In this document: piece by piece, positions 46,076 to 55,183 of the stretch
Layout: each line of letters begins with the position of its first letter
Numbering within the stretch: position 1 is the first letter of the stretch
Origin: an uncultured Sphingomonadaceae bacterium
GTDB taxonomy: Bacteria > Pseudomonadota > Alphaproteobacteria > Sphingomonadales > Sphingomonadaceae
Reading direction: 5' to 3'
Assembly: GCA_947493195.1 (NCBI GenBank)
Contig: CANLQG010000006.1
Span: 62,001-126,000 of the forward strand
DNA length: 64,000 nt
Program-made: the position numbers and the translations under genes
Notes under the pieces: model-generated
Seen by the model: the letters and a program-made list of their open reading frames with translations, nothing else
What the model was told of the DNA's origin: nothing
Databases searched by the model: none

Positions 46076-46546
46076 CTACTGGTCGATCACTTTCGTGTGC
46101 GGGTGATGCTTGTCGAGGTGCTTCTTCACGATACGCAGGTTGCGGGTGTTGGAACGGAACATGAAGTCGAACAGGTCGCCCGCCACCGGCACGGCGCCCA
46201 CCGCGCTGTCGAAGGCGACGTTGCCCGCCATGCGCAGCAGTTTCCACTTGGGCATGCCAAGGTTGCGTGCTTCCCAAACGATCCAGGCGCCCATCCCCAT
46301 GCCGATGATGTCTCCTACCACCGGCACCAGTCCGATGATCGCGTCGAGGCCGACGGGGCGATTGATGCCGGGGATGACGAAGCTGCGTTCCAGCACCATT
46401 TCCATCGCCTCGATGCGGCGGCGGATCGAGGCCGCATCCTTGCCCAGCGGCAGGTCCTGAACGGTGTTCATGCGCCGTGCGCGCCCTTCGCCGTGCGCCC
46501 GGTCGGGCTCCATCACTGTCAGTTTCGATTCCGGCGTATCGGCCAT
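46076..46546 (-). CDS. DUF4112 family protein
   Basis: This 156-residue protein has the DUF4112 core: PVGLDAIIGLVPVVGDIIGMGMG followed by GNVAFDSAVGAVPVAGDLFDFMF, two glycine-rich hydrophobic hairpins. The C-terminal half ends in RNLRIVKKHLDKHH, and the N-terminal quarter is variable. The function is unknown; it is probably membrane associated. It follows the solute-binding lipoprotein gene on the same strand by 21 bp in the reverse order of transcription. Confidence 0.85.
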   Translation of the reverse strand: MADTPESKLTVMEPDRAHGEGRARRMNTVQDLPLGKDAASIRRRIEAMEMVLERSFVIPGINRPVGLDAIIGLVPVVGDIIGMGMGAWIVWEARNLGMPKWKLLRMAGNVAFDSAVGAVPVAGDLFDFMFRSNTRNLRIVKKHLDKHHPHTKVIDQ

Positions 46547-46567
46547 GAAGCGTTATCTCCTCGGCCC

Positions 46568-48049
46568 CTATCTGGGTATCTGCGCCAGTTCGGGCAAGGG
46601 ATGGAAGGCGTAGGGGTTGGGCAGGAAGGCGTCCACGCTGCCGCGCACCAGCGACCAGCGCAGCGGCGCGCCGATGGGTATGTAGACGTTGGCGAGCGTC
46701 AGCTCCGCCTCTGCCTGCGCCATGGCACGGGCGCGCAGAGCCGGGTCCGGTTCGGCCAGAGCGGCCTCTACCAGGGCATCGACATTCTCGTCACACAGCC
46801 CCCGGTCGAGGCTGCAATGGAACTGGTTGAGGAACCAGCGCGGAGCGGGATAGCGGGCGACGCGGTCGATCAGCAGCAGATCGGCACCGCGCGCATCCTC
46901 GGCACGTTCCAGGCGAAGACCGACAAGGGCCAGTTGCCCGGCCAGATCGCGAAACAGCAGGTCCCAGCCCGGCCCCTCTCCCAAAGCGATGGTGACTGTG
47001 GCGGGCTGCGCAAGGTCGCCTTCATCGAACTGGCGGCGCCAGGCGGAAATGCGCGAGGCGGCCTCTGCGCGGCGCTCCTCGATGGGCTGGTCCGCCCACC
47101 GCTCGCGCAATAGGCCGGGATCGCCGGGCAGCCCGGGGGAGACAGGCCGGGTGGTCGCTACCCAGCCGCCGATATTGTATCGCGCCATCAGGGCCGGTCG
47201 GTCGATGGCCATGGCCAGCCCTTCTCGCACCCCGGTGTTCGACAGCAGTCCGCTATCGGCGCGCACCTGGATACCGAACAGGCCGAAGGTGGAATCGAGC
47301 CGCAAGGTGCCCGACGACAGCGGCCCCGTTTCGACCAGCGGGAAATCGCCCAAGGTGCCGCCGATCACCGCCTCCGCCTCGCCGCTGTCGAACAGGGCGA
47401 TCGCGTCCTCGGCAGCAAGGACATGCAGGCGGATTTCGCGAACGGTTTCCTGCCACTGCTCGTCCTCTGGCAGTCCGCGCTCCAGCGGCGGCTTGAAATT
47501 CAGGGTAACGTCCTCCCCGTCGCGCTGCATCGTCATGGGCCCGGTTTCCACGCCCGGCTGGCGCAGCGCCAGTTCCGGCTGGGCAAGCAGTTGCAGCAGG
47601 TAGGGTTCGGGCGCCGAGAGGCGCAGTTCGATCACCCGTCCGGCCATGGCGCGCACTTCGTCGACCGGGGCGAGATCCTGCGCCAGCGACGTGCCCTCCA
47701 GGCCATCTATCGCCTCCACCAGCGCATCGCGAACACTCGCAGCGGTGAGTTCGCTGCCATCGGGCCAGGTCCCTTCGCGCAGGCGGAAGATGAAGCTGCG
47801 CCCGTCATCGGTGACGATCCAGCGTTCGGCCAGGGCGGGCACGGTCTCACCCTGGGCATTGAGCGCGACGAGCCCCGATTGCGTGGCCGCGCGCACATGC
47901 TGTGCCGGTTCGGAAAGGCGCAGGCTGGTGGTGAGGACGCTTTCCGGCGTGCCGATCAGCGCCACGTCCACCGCGCCGTCGCTGCTCGCATCGCAAGCTG
48001 CGAGGCCCAATCCAAAGGCGGCGATGATCAGGAGATGACGGGCATTCAT
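46568..48049 (-). CDS. Solute-binding lipoprotein of the peptide/nickel ABC type (SBP family 5)
   Basis: This 493-residue protein has a lipoprotein signal (LLIIAAFGLGLAAC) and the family-5 core: GLVALNAQGETVPALAERW, FRLREGTWPDGSELTAASVRDAL, and VREGLAMAIDRPALM. It should bind an oligopeptide-like or other solute in the periplasm. Odd: no permease or ATPase gene lies next to it, so it is an orphan receptor. ATG 48049 is chosen because the signal peptide begins there. Confidence 0.85.
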   Translation of the reverse strand: MNARHLLIIAAFGLGLAACDASSDGAVDVALIGTPESVLTTSLRLSEPAQHVRAATQSGLVALNAQGETVPALAERWIVTDDGRSFIFRLREGTWPDGSELTAASVRDALVEAIDGLEGTSLAQDLAPVDEVRAMAGRVIELRLSAPEPYLLQLLAQPELALRQPGVETGPMTMQRDGEDVTLNFKPPLERGLPEDEQWQETVREIRLHVLAAEDAIALFDSGEAEAVIGGTLGDFPLVETGPLSSGTLRLDSTFGLFGIQVRADSGLLSNTGVREGLAMAIDRPALMARYNIGGWVATTRPVSPGLPGDPGLLRERWADQPIEERRAEAASRISAWRRQFDEGDLAQPATVTIALGEGPGWDLLFRDLAGQLALVGLRLERAEDARGADLLLIDRVARYPAPRWFLNQFHCSLDRGLCDENVDALVEAALAEPDPALRARAMAQAEAELTLANVYIPIGAPLRWSLVRGSVDAFLPNPYAFHPLPELAQIPR

Positions 48050-48112
48050 GCCCGCAGCGATAGGCCGGGGCGAAGGCAGCTTCAACCCAGCTTTGGGCTT
48101 TGGCCGATGAAC

Positions 48113-48472
48113 CTAGAGCTTGAGAATACGCTTGCCGTCGGCGCCGAAGACCTGCCGGGTCGCGGCACCGTGGTTCACCGTGGAACCGCTGACATTGGCG
48201 CGGGCCTGCTTGGGGTCGATCTCGTCGACGAAGGCGATGCCGAAGCGGTTTTCCTGCTTCCATGCCACGGTGCCTTCGACCCAGCCGATATTGCGCAGTT
48301 CCACTTCGACAAGCGCGCCGCGGATCACTCTCACGTCGCCTTCGGCCATCATTCCGCCAGCCGACAGGTTGCGCACCTTCACGCGGAAGACATCGTCGCG
48401 ACCGTCAACGCGCAACTGCGCCAGCAGGAACAGGCTGTCGCGATCGACCTGGCGGGTATCCACATTACTCAT
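48113..48472 (-). CDS. PilZ-domain protein
   Basis: This 119-residue protein is essentially a single PilZ domain with the segment VRNLSAGGMMAEGD matching the D/NxSxxG motif and a beta-barrel ending in RFGIAFVDEID. The RxxxR part is weak (Arg at the N-terminus), so cyclic-di-GMP binding is possible but unproved. It stands alone, with the solute-binding gene 63 bp downstream. The 178 bp upstream of it before dksA hold no gene. Confidence 0.82.
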   Translation of the reverse strand: MSNVDTRQVDRDSLFLLAQLRVDGRDDVFRVKVRNLSAGGMMAEGDVRVIRGALVEVELRNIGWVEGTVAWKQENRFGIAFVDEIDPKQARANVSGSTVNHGAATRQVFGADGKRILKL

Positions 48473-48650
48473 GGCGGCGGGCTCTTCGTCTGTGTTGCGT
48501 CTCGCTCGTCACCCGGCCACGAAGCACCACATTGGGGCGAACCGCGGCGGGCCGTTGATATGACGCCAGCGGCATGCAGCGCAAATGACTAACGGTTTGT
48601 TAATTTATCCGCCGCGCAACCAACATGTCCCATTGCGGGCCAGTTGAAAA

Positions 48651-49109
48651 TCAGTCGTCGCGGGAGATTTTCTCGCGCCGCTCGTGCGCCTGCTGCGCTT
48701 CCACGGTCATGGTGGCAATGGGGCGTGCGATCAGGCGGTTGATGCCGATGGGTTCGCCGGTCTTGTCGCACCAGCCGTATTCCCCCTCGTCGATGCGGCG
48801 CAGGGCGGCATCAATCTTGGAGATCAGCTTGCGCTGCCGGTCGCGCGTGCGCAGCTCGATACCCCAGTCCGTCTCGCTGGAGGCGCGGTCGTTCAGGTCG
48901 GGCTCGCGGATGGGGCCATCCTGAAGGCTCTGCAGCGTCTCCTCCGATGCCTGCACGATGCTGCGCTTCCATTCCAGCAACAGGACGCGGAAATAGTTGA
49001 GCTGCTTTTCCGACATGTACTCTTCATCCTCGCCCGGCGAATAGTCAGCGGGCAGGGCGCGCTTCGCCTTCGTGAGAATGTCGATATCGTCATGGGCGGC
49101 GGTGGCCAT
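48651..49109 (-). CDS. dksA: RNA polymerase-binding factor DksA
   Basis: This 152-residue protein fits DksA: an N-terminal segment, a coiled-coil hairpin (about 35-110) and a C-terminal zinc-finger-like region YGWCDKTGEPIGINRLIARP. The finger keeps only one of the four cysteines, a form found in many alphaproteobacteria, so zinc is probably not bound. The acidic coiled-coil tip region (NDRASSETDWGIELRTRDR) fits the family. It would modulate transcription initiation with ppGpp. Confidence 0.9.
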   Translation of the reverse strand: MATAAHDDIDILTKAKRALPADYSPGEDEEYMSEKQLNYFRVLLLEWKRSIVQASEETLQSLQDGPIREPDLNDRASSETDWGIELRTRDRQRKLISKIDAALRRIDEGEYGWCDKTGEPIGINRLIARPIATMTVEAQQAHERREKISRDD

Positions 49110-49388
49110 TCAGTCACTCCGAAAACGGATCGGTGAAAGCTTCCCCTGCTGCACCCGGCGACCGCCCCGATTGAAATCGGGATCTATCCCCCCGGCTGCT
49201 GAAGCCGTCGTGAGGCGCGCCTATAGGGCGCGGGCAAATTCGGCACAAGCGGCAATCGCGAGAAGCCTTCCGACACGCGCGAAATGCATAAATTTCCAGT
49301 CCCGTTAACCATTTCTTGACCACGTTCATCAAAACATCGCCTCACCCGGGAGCATTCCGACCGGGACAGCAACAGGGGACCAACGATC

Positions 49389-49718
49389 ATGGAACTTGCC
49401 AAGATCGAGACATTTGCGAAGATTGAACCGGCCGACGTTTCGGGCGCCGACATGCTGGTGGCACGCTGCCTGGCAGCGGCGTCGGACGGCGACACCAATG
49501 CCTTTTACGACCTGGGCGTGGCCTATTCGACAGGCAGCCACGGCGTCGGCTGCGACCTTGTCGAGGCACACAAGTGGTTCAACCTCGCCGCCTCGCAGGG
49601 GCATGAGGCCGCCAGCTGGTGCCGGGCGGACGTGTCAGACGAGATGACGGCGCGGGAAATTGCCGAAGCCCAACGCCGTGCGCGCGAATGGCTGCGCGGT
49701 GAAGCCGCCGCCGCTTGA
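49389..49718 (+). CDS. Sel1-repeat small protein
   Basis: This 109-residue protein has one Sel1-like repeat pair: NAFYDLGVAYSTGSHGVGCDLVEAHKWF NLAASQGHEAASWC (about residues 38-80). The helix-turn-helix repeats usually mediate protein contacts. It has no signal peptide. The 279 bp upstream, between it and dksA, contain no gene and should hold both promoters. The GNAT-type gene converges with it. Confidence 0.8.
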   Translation: MELAKIETFAKIEPADVSGADMLVARCLAAASDGDTNAFYDLGVAYSTGSHGVGCDLVEAHKWFNLAASQGHEAASWCRADVSDEMTAREIAEAQRRAREWLRGEAAAA

Positions 49719-49761
49719 GCATGGCGCATTTGCGGGCCGAAGCAGCGGCCCGAACGGGGTT

Positions 49762-50898
49762 CTAGCCTTTCCTGAAAGGCGTGCGTTCGGCCAGGTGAAG
49801 CTTGTCCATGCCCACGCCCATGCGTTCGCGGGAGAGAAAGTCCTCCACCGCATCGCGAAAGCCCGGATCGGCGAGGTAGTGCATCGACACCGTCGCCACC
49901 GGCTCATAGCCACGGGCCAGCTTGTGCCCGCCCTGCGCCCCCGCCTCCACGCGGGCAAGGCCAAGGTCGATCGCCGCATCGATGGCGCGGTAATAGCATA
50001 GCTCGAAATGCAGGAAGCGCTTGTCTGCCAGGCATCCCCAATAGCGTCCGTAGAGCGCTTGTCCGCCAATGAAGTTGAGCGCGCCTGCGATCGGGTGGCC
50101 ATCCTTGTAAGCCAGCAGCAGCAGCAGGCGGTCAGCCATGCGCTCTCCCATCAGGTCGAACGCCTCGCGCGTCAGGTAGGGGGTGCCCCACTTGCGCGCA
50201 CCGGTATCCTGGTAGAACAGCCAGAAGGCGTCCCAGTGCTCTGGCCGGATATCGTCGCCGGTCAGTACCTTTATCTCCAGCCCTTCGTTCGCGGCGCGTC
50301 GTTCCTTGCGCAGGTCCTTGCGCTTGCGACTGGTCAGATCGTCCAGAAACGCGTCGAAACTGGCGTAGTCGCGGTTGTACCAGTGGAACTGGATATCCTC
50401 GCGCCGCAGCCAGCCAGCGTCGGCGAACATCTGCTGCTGGGCGGGTTCGATAAAAGTGGCATGGGCGCTGGACCAGCCATTCTGCCGCACCAGTTGTTCG
50501 GCAGAGCGCAGCAACGGCAGCGCATGGGCATCGTCGGCCAGCAACAGACGCGGGCCGGTGGCGGGGGTGAACGGCACGCTGATCTGGTACTTGGGGTAGT
50601 ATTCGCCGCCGGCGCGGTGCCAGGCATCCGCCCACGAATAATCGAACACGTATTCGCCCTGGCTATGCCCCTTCAGGTAGCCCGGAAGCGCCCCCAGAAG
50701 CTTTCCGGCACCGTCCTCCAGCAGCAGCGGCGCGGCTTGCCAGCCGGTGCCGGGACCCACGCTGCCCGAATCTTCCAGCAGGGTGAGGAAGGCGTGGCTG
50801 GTGAACGGGTTATCGGGGCCAGCCAGCGCGTCCCATTCGGCGGCGTCGATCGTGCCGACGCCCGGAGCGATCCTGGCAGTGAGGGAAGATTCGGCCAT
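49762..50898 (-). CDS. GNAT/FemAB-like N-acyltransferase (DUF482 family)
   Basis: This 378-residue protein belongs to the DUF482 / COG3146 group, a fold related to GNAT acyltransferases and FemAB. Signatures are FVFDYSWADAWHRAG-like YVFDYSWADAWHR, KYQISVPFTPATGPRLL, and GYEPVATVSMHYLADPGFR near the end. The acceptor is unknown. ATG 50898 is preferred because the upstream ATG overlaps the GDPD gene. It is the last gene of a five-gene minus-strand operon beginning with DUF3572. Confidence 0.85.
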   Translation of the reverse strand: MAESSLTARIAPGVGTIDAAEWDALAGPDNPFTSHAFLTLLEDSGSVGPGTGWQAAPLLLEDGAGKLLGALPGYLKGHSQGEYVFDYSWADAWHRAGGEYYPKYQISVPFTPATGPRLLLADDAHALPLLRSAEQLVRQNGWSSAHATFIEPAQQQMFADAGWLRREDIQFHWYNRDYASFDAFLDDLTSRKRKDLRKERRAANEGLEIKVLTGDDIRPEHWDAFWLFYQDTGARKWGTPYLTREAFDLMGERMADRLLLLLAYKDGHPIAGALNFIGGQALYGRYWGCLADKRFLHFELCYYRAIDAAIDLGLARVEAGAQGGHKLARGYEPVATVSMHYLADPGFRDAVEDFLSRERMGVGMDKLHLAERTPFRKG

Positions 50899-50908
50899 CG
50901 GGGCCAAT

Positions 50909-51685
50909 CTAGGCACCCGCCTCCCACGCCGCTACCCCTGGCCCTTCGACTATGGGGATGGCGCCCGCCTTCAGCGCCGTTTCGACCTGAGCCGCGCTGC
51001 GCACGGTCCAGCTGAAGAGCGGCTGCCCTTTACGCACCTGCCTGCGCGAAAGGCTGCTGGGCAGGTCGCGAATGTCGAGAGCAAGGAAATCGGCACGCGA
51101 ATGCGATACCGCCAGCCTGCGCTTGATCGCGGCGGTCAGGGTGCGGGAATTCTGCTCCGTTACCACCAGCCCACGCGGCACGTCCGGCTCCCGCTCGGCA
51201 AACCAGCGGGGTATCCGCGGATCGAAGCTCATGATCGCGACCGCGCCCCGGTAGCCATCCAGATCGCGGCGCACCGCGCGGCACAGCGCATCGATGGGGC
51301 GACGGTCGTCGCTTTTCAGTTCCAGCAGAACCGGCACCTGGCCCGCGATGAGGTCCAGGGTATCGCGCAACGTGGGAATTTTCTCTTCGCTGCCGGTCAG
51401 CGCGAAGGCGGTGAGCTCCCCTACCGGGCGAACTCCCATGGCTCCTGCCTCGCCCGTCAGCCGCTCCAGGTCCGCATCGTGGAACACCACAGCGCGCCCG
51501 TCGCTGCTCTTGCGCACATCGCATTCGATGCCGAGCCCGGCGCCTATCGCGGCACAAAAGGCGGCAAGCGAGTTCTCCGGCACGCCCGCATCGTGCAGCC
51601 CGCGGTGGGCGTAGGCGCACGATTGTAGCGCGGCTATCCTTGCGGCCCGATCAGAACCGGGCCGATCCGGTTCAGGCCGATCCAA
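50909..51685 (-). CDS. Glycerophosphodiester phosphodiesterase family protein
   Basis: This 258-residue protein hydrolyses glycerophosphodiesters to glycerol-3-phosphate and an alcohol. The active site is visible: YAHRGLHD with His-Arg, PENSLAAF, and GIECDVRKSSDGRAVVFHD with the metal-binding Glu, Asp and catalytic His. LLELKSDDR gives a further metal Glu. No signal peptide is seen, so it is cytoplasmic. Its start overlaps the RidA-family stop by 14 bp. Confidence 0.92.
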   Translation of the reverse strand: MDRPEPDRPGSDRAARIAALQSCAYAHRGLHDAGVPENSLAAFCAAIGAGLGIECDVRKSSDGRAVVFHDADLERLTGEAGAMGVRPVGELTAFALTGSEEKIPTLRDTLDLIAGQVPVLLELKSDDRRPIDALCRAVRRDLDGYRGAVAIMSFDPRIPRWFAEREPDVPRGLVVTEQNSRTLTAAIKRRLAVSHSRADFLALDIRDLPSSLSRRQVRKGQPLFSWTVRSAAQVETALKAGAIPIVEGPGVAAWEAGA

Positions 51686-52133
51686 GGGCGATCACCGCGT
51701 CCACTTCCACCGCCGCGCCGACGGGCAGGCTTGGCACACCCACCGCCGCGCGGGCGTGGCGACCCTTGTCACCGAACACCTCTGCCATCAGGTCGGACGC
51801 GCCGTTGATAACCTTGTGCTGGTCGGTGAAGTCCGGTGTGCAGGCAACGAACCCGCCCAGCTTCACGATCCGCTCCACCCTGTCGAGCGAGCCGATCTCT
51901 GCCTTCAACTGCGCCAGGATCATCATGCCGCAGGCCCGCGCCGCGGCGATCGCGCGGTCAAGCTCCACATCCTTGCCCAGCGTCCCGGTAACCACCTCGC
52001 CATCGACGAACGGCAACTGGCCGGACACGAAGGCCAGGTCGCCCTGCACCATCACCGGCACATAGCTTGCCAGCGGCGGCGATACTTCGGGAAGGGCGAT
52101 GCCGAGTTCGTTCAGGCGTGCCTCGATGCTCAT
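51672..52133 (-). CDS. RidA family protein
   Basis: This 153-residue protein has the YjgF/YER057c/UK114 fold. Motifs include VSGQLPFVDGEVVTGTLG, and FTDQHKVINGASDLMAEVFG followed by ARAAVGVPSLPVGAAVEVDA. The arginine typical of deaminase-competent RidA is in HARAAVGV, so imine deamination is possible. It lies between HAD (4-bp overlap) and GDPD (14-bp overlap). ATG 52133 is chosen since the longer ORF would overlap the HAD gene deeply. Confidence 0.9.
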   Translation of the reverse strand: MSIEARLNELGIALPEVSPPLASYVPVMVQGDLAFVSGQLPFVDGEVVTGTLGKDVELDRAIAAARACGMMILAQLKAEIGSLDRVERIVKLGGFVACTPDFTDQHKVINGASDLMAEVFGDKGRHARAAVGVPSLPVGAAVEVDAVIALGSA

Positions 52134-52759
52134 TTTGCGTCTCCGTGCAGGGTTTCCCTGATCCATGGCAGAGCCTCTGCCCAATTGTCTATCCGCGCGT
52201 GGGCGTGGCCCGCCTGGTGCGCGCAGGGCACGTGCGGAGCGATGGCGGCTTCGCCCACGAAATGCAGGCGATGAACGTGCGGGATCGTTTCCATTGCCGA
52301 TTCGTGGTGTTTGGCGATGTCGTCGACAAAGACGATCCGCTGCGCCCCATGTTCATTGACGATCCGCGACAACGCTTCTCCCTTGGGACCCTGGTTAGTG
52401 TAGACCGGCGCAGCGATGCCCAGCGCCTCAAGCTGCCGCTTGCGCGCCGCGTTGCGTTCGTCGACGAGGTTGGTCAGCACCACCACGTCGGCCTCGCGCT
52501 GCAATTCACGGATCGCCTCGATGGAACCCGCGATAGGCTCCTGCCGGTCCATCTGCGTGTCGAAGAAGCCGCCCAGCAGGGCCCAGACCTCTTTCTCCTG
52601 CATTGCCTCGCCGCTTCCGCGACGGCGCATGGACTGGACGAAGGGATCGCCTTCAAGCTGGAAATCGATGTCGTGCTCGGTATCCAGCCAGTCGCGGAAA
52701 TGGCGGACCATGTGCAGCAGCACCTCGTCGCAGTCGGTGACAACCAGGGGGCGTTTCAT
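52130..52759 (-). CDS. HAD-superfamily hydrolase
   Basis: This 209-residue phosphatase-like protein has the HAD motif I as VTDCDEVLL with Asp9 and Asp11, motif II in VVVLTNLVDER with Thr, motif III Lys in TNQGPKGEAL, and motif IV FVDDIAKH. The substrate is unknown. Its start overlaps the DUF3572 stop by 4 bp. Confidence 0.88.
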   Translation of the reverse strand: MKRPLVVTDCDEVLLHMVRHFRDWLDTEHDIDFQLEGDPFVQSMRRRGSGEAMQEKEVWALLGGFFDTQMDRQEPIAGSIEAIRELQREADVVVLTNLVDERNAARKRQLEALGIAAPVYTNQGPKGEALSRIVNEHGAQRIVFVDDIAKHHESAMETIPHVHRLHFVGEAAIAPHVPCAHQAGHAHARIDNWAEALPWIRETLHGDAK

Positions 52760-53076
52760 CGGATGAGATCCTTTCGGGCGGCGACAAGCGTTTCCGGCGC
52801 CACGTCCAGCGCCTGCGCCGCGCCCAGCAGGTCCGGTTCGTGCTGGGTGAGGAAATCGAGCACGGCGCGATGCGTCGAAACCTCGCCAATCGATTCGCGC
52901 AGCCTATCGGGCGAAAGGCCCGTCAGATCGAGGAACCTGTGCGCCCTGCGTTCGTCCGCCAGCACCCAGCCAAGGGCGGCAAGGGCGAGTGCAGAGGCAT
53001 CCTTTACGGAATCTTCATCTGTGTTAATAATTGTCAGCAGTCCGTTATAAAGATAGACGTTTGGATATCCCTCCAT
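52756..53076 (-). CDS. DUF3572 family protein
   Basis: This 106-residue protein has the core ASALALAALGWVLADERRAHRFLDLTGLSP typical of DUF3572, a family found in alphaproteobacteria upstream of divK, as here. The N-terminal 24 residues may not be translated; no good ribosome binding site precedes ATG 53076, and this start leaves only 25 bp to the divK ATG. It heads the operon DUF3572, HAD, RidA, GDPD, acyltransferase. Function unknown. Confidence 0.83.
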   Translation of the reverse strand: MEGYPNVYLYNGLLTIINTDEDSVKDASALALAALGWVLADERRAHRFLDLTGLSPDRLRESIGEVSTHRAVLDFLTQHEPDLLGAAQALDVAPETLVAARKDLIR

Positions 53077-53101
53077 CGGGTCGGAGGAATTCGGGGGCTA
53101 A

Positions 53102-53491
53102 ATGAAGAAGCGTATCCTCGTTGTCGAGGACAACGATCTAAACCGGAAACTTTTCTGCGACGTGCTTCAGGCGGGTGGTTTTTCTGTCGAGCCTGTTGCC
53201 GACGGCAACTTGGCTATCGAAGCTGCCCGCGCCTTTACTCCCAATCTGGTGGTCATGGACATACAGTTGCAGGACGTATCCGGCCTCGATCTCATCGCCA
53301 TCCTGAAACATGATGCCGACCTCGCCGATGTACCGGTGCTGGCCGTCACCGCCTATGCCGGAAAGGGCGACGAACAGCGCATTCGGGATTCCGGTGCGGA
53401 GGGCTACCTCGCCAAACCGGTATCCATCGGCCCCTTCATGGCAGCGGTTAAGGGTCTCGTCGAAGACGCACCGACAGCGGTCGCGAGCTAG
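53102..53491 (+). CDS. divK: DivK-type single-domain response regulator
   Basis: This 129-residue receiver protein has the phosphoacceptor Asp53 in VVMDIQLQD, the acidic pair Glu9-Asp10, the switch Thr83 in AVTAYAGKGD and Lys105 in YLAKPV. There is no output domain, matching DivK, the cell-fate regulator that controls CtrA through PleC and DivJ. A good GGAGGAATTCGGGG region precedes ATG 53102. It is divergent from DUF3572, an arrangement shared with related genomes. Confidence 0.92.
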   Translation: MKKRILVVEDNDLNRKLFCDVLQAGGFSVEPVADGNLAIEAARAFTPNLVVMDIQLQDVSGLDLIAILKHDADLADVPVLAVTAYAGKGDEQRIRDSGAEGYLAKPVSIGPFMAAVKGLVEDAPTAVAS

Positions 53492-53626
53492 GACGCGCGC
53501 AAGTATCAGGCCGATTCTACAGCTCGATAGCAAGGCTGCTTGACAAGCAACCGCGCGAAAGCTTTGCCGCGCGGGCCGTGCTGCCCTATAGGGGTCAGCC
53601 TTATCAGCCTTGAGGAAATTTCCTAG

Positions 53627-53869
53627 ATGGACCGCGCCGAAGTCGATACCCGTATCCGCTCGATCATCGAGCCCTTCAACAAGAAGGGCGTTGCCATTAC
53701 CGAAGACACCACTTTCGCAGGTGACCTGGAATTCGACAGCCTGACAGTAATGGATTTCGTTGCCGAGATCGAGGACGAGTTCGACGTCATCATCTCGATG
53801 AACCAGCAGGCCGAGATCGAGAAATACGGCCAGCTCGTCGATGCCGTGCACGACCTGGTCAGCAGCTGA
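53627..53869 (+). CDS. Acyl carrier protein for sphingolipid synthesis
   Basis: This 80-residue protein is an acyl carrier protein with phosphopantetheine Ser38 in LEFDSLTVMDF. It is acidic and four-helical by pattern. The serine palmitoyltransferase gene begins 7 bp later, so it is the dedicated carrier for that enzyme, as in other sphingolipid-making alphaproteobacteria. The 135 bp upstream from divK should hold the promoter. Confidence 0.88.
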   Translation: MDRAEVDTRIRSIIEPFNKKGVAITEDTTFAGDLEFDSLTVMDFVAEIEDEFDVIISMNQQAEIEKYGQLVDAVHDLVSS

Positions 53870-53876
53870 GGCACCC

Positions 53877-55127
53877 ATGAGCGAAGGAATCATGCAGGCG
53901 GATCAGCTGCCCGAGCTGACCGGCAACACGCCCGATCTTTTCAGCAAGTTCGACGATACCATCAAGCTGCGCGAGAACCTGCTCGCCAGCGGGGTGGAAG
54001 ACCCCTTCAGCCTGGTGATGGAGAAAGTCCTCTCCCCCACCCGCGCCATATGCAACGGGCGCGACACGATCCTGCTGGGCACCTACAACTACATGGGCAT
54101 GACGTTCGACCCGGACGTAATCGATGCCGGGCAAAGGGCGCTGGCCGATTTCGGCAGTGGCACCACCGGCAGCCGCGTGCTCAACGGCACCTACCAGGGC
54201 CACCGGGAATGCGAGGACGCGCTGCGCGAGTTCTACGGCATGGAACATGCCATGGTCTTCTCGACCGGGTATCAGGCCAACCTCGGCATCATTTCCACGA
54301 TCGCGGGCAAGGGCGATTACGTGGTGCTCGACATCGATAGCCACGCCTCCATCTGGGATGGTTGCGCGATGGGCAATGCCGAAATCGTGCCGTTCAAGCA
54401 CAACGATATCGTCGCCATGGAAAAGCGCCTGAAGCGCATCCCCGAAGGCGCGGGCAAGCTGGTGGTGCTGGAAGGCGTCTACTCGATGCTGGGCGATGTC
54501 GCCCCGCTGAAAGAAATGGTGAAGGTCGCCAAGGACAACGGCGCCATGGTGCTGGTGGACGAGGCGCACTCCATGGGCTTCATCGGAGAAAATGGCCGCG
54601 GTGTGGTGGAAGCCGCCGGGGTCATGGACGATGTCGATTTCATCATTGGCACCTTCTCCAAGAGCGTGGGCACGGTTGGCGGCTTCTGCGTGTCCAACCA
54701 CCCCAAGTTCGAAATCATGCGGCTCGTGTGCCGCCCCTACGTCTTCACCGCCAGCCTGCCGCCCAGCGTGGTGGCAACGGCCGCCACCTCCATTCGCAAG
54801 CTGATGACCGCCAGGGACAAGCGCGAGCATCTCTGGAAGAATTCGCGGCGGCTTCACTCGGGCCTTACCGAACTGGGCTTCAAGCTGGGCACCGACGAGC
54901 CGCAGAGTGCCATCGTCGCCGTGATCATGCCGGACCTGGAAAAGGGCGCCGCCATGTGGAGCGCGCTGCTGACGGAGGGGCTCTACGTAAACCTCGCCCG
55001 TCCGCCGGCAACGCCCGCCAACATGACGCTGCTGCGCTGTTCGCTGTGTGCCCTGCATTCGGACGAGGAAGTCGAGACGATCCTCGGCATGTTCGAGCGC
55101 GCGGGCAAGATGGTGGGGATCATCTAG
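53877..55127 (+). CDS. spt: Serine palmitoyltransferase
   Basis: This 416-residue PLP enzyme joins serine with an acyl thioester to begin sphingolipid synthesis. It belongs to the alpha-oxoamine synthase family: NYMGMTFDPDV, GTTGSRVLNGTYQGHRECED, VDEAHSMGFIG and the PLP-lysine Lys262 in GTFSKSVGTVGG. ATG 53877 lies 7 bp after the carrier protein stop; a longer in-frame start would overlap it. A related 5-aminolevulinate or KBL enzyme is possible by family, but the adjacent carrier protein favours this call. Confidence 0.92.
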   Translation: MSEGIMQADQLPELTGNTPDLFSKFDDTIKLRENLLASGVEDPFSLVMEKVLSPTRAICNGRDTILLGTYNYMGMTFDPDVIDAGQRALADFGSGTTGSRVLNGTYQGHRECEDALREFYGMEHAMVFSTGYQANLGIISTIAGKGDYVVLDIDSHASIWDGCAMGNAEIVPFKHNDIVAMEKRLKRIPEGAGKLVVLEGVYSMLGDVAPLKEMVKVAKDNGAMVLVDEAHSMGFIGENGRGVVEAAGVMDDVDFIIGTFSKSVGTVGGFCVSNHPKFEIMRLVCRPYVFTASLPPSVVATAATSIRKLMTARDKREHLWKNSRRLHSGLTELGFKLGTDEPQSAIVAVIMPDLEKGAAMWSALLTEGLYVNLARPPATPANMTLLRCSLCALHSDEEVETILGMFERAGKMVGII

Positions 55128-55183
55128 GAGAAGCGGAACAAGGCAGCGCCGCCGCTCGTCTCTGCTGGGAAAGGAGATTTCCC

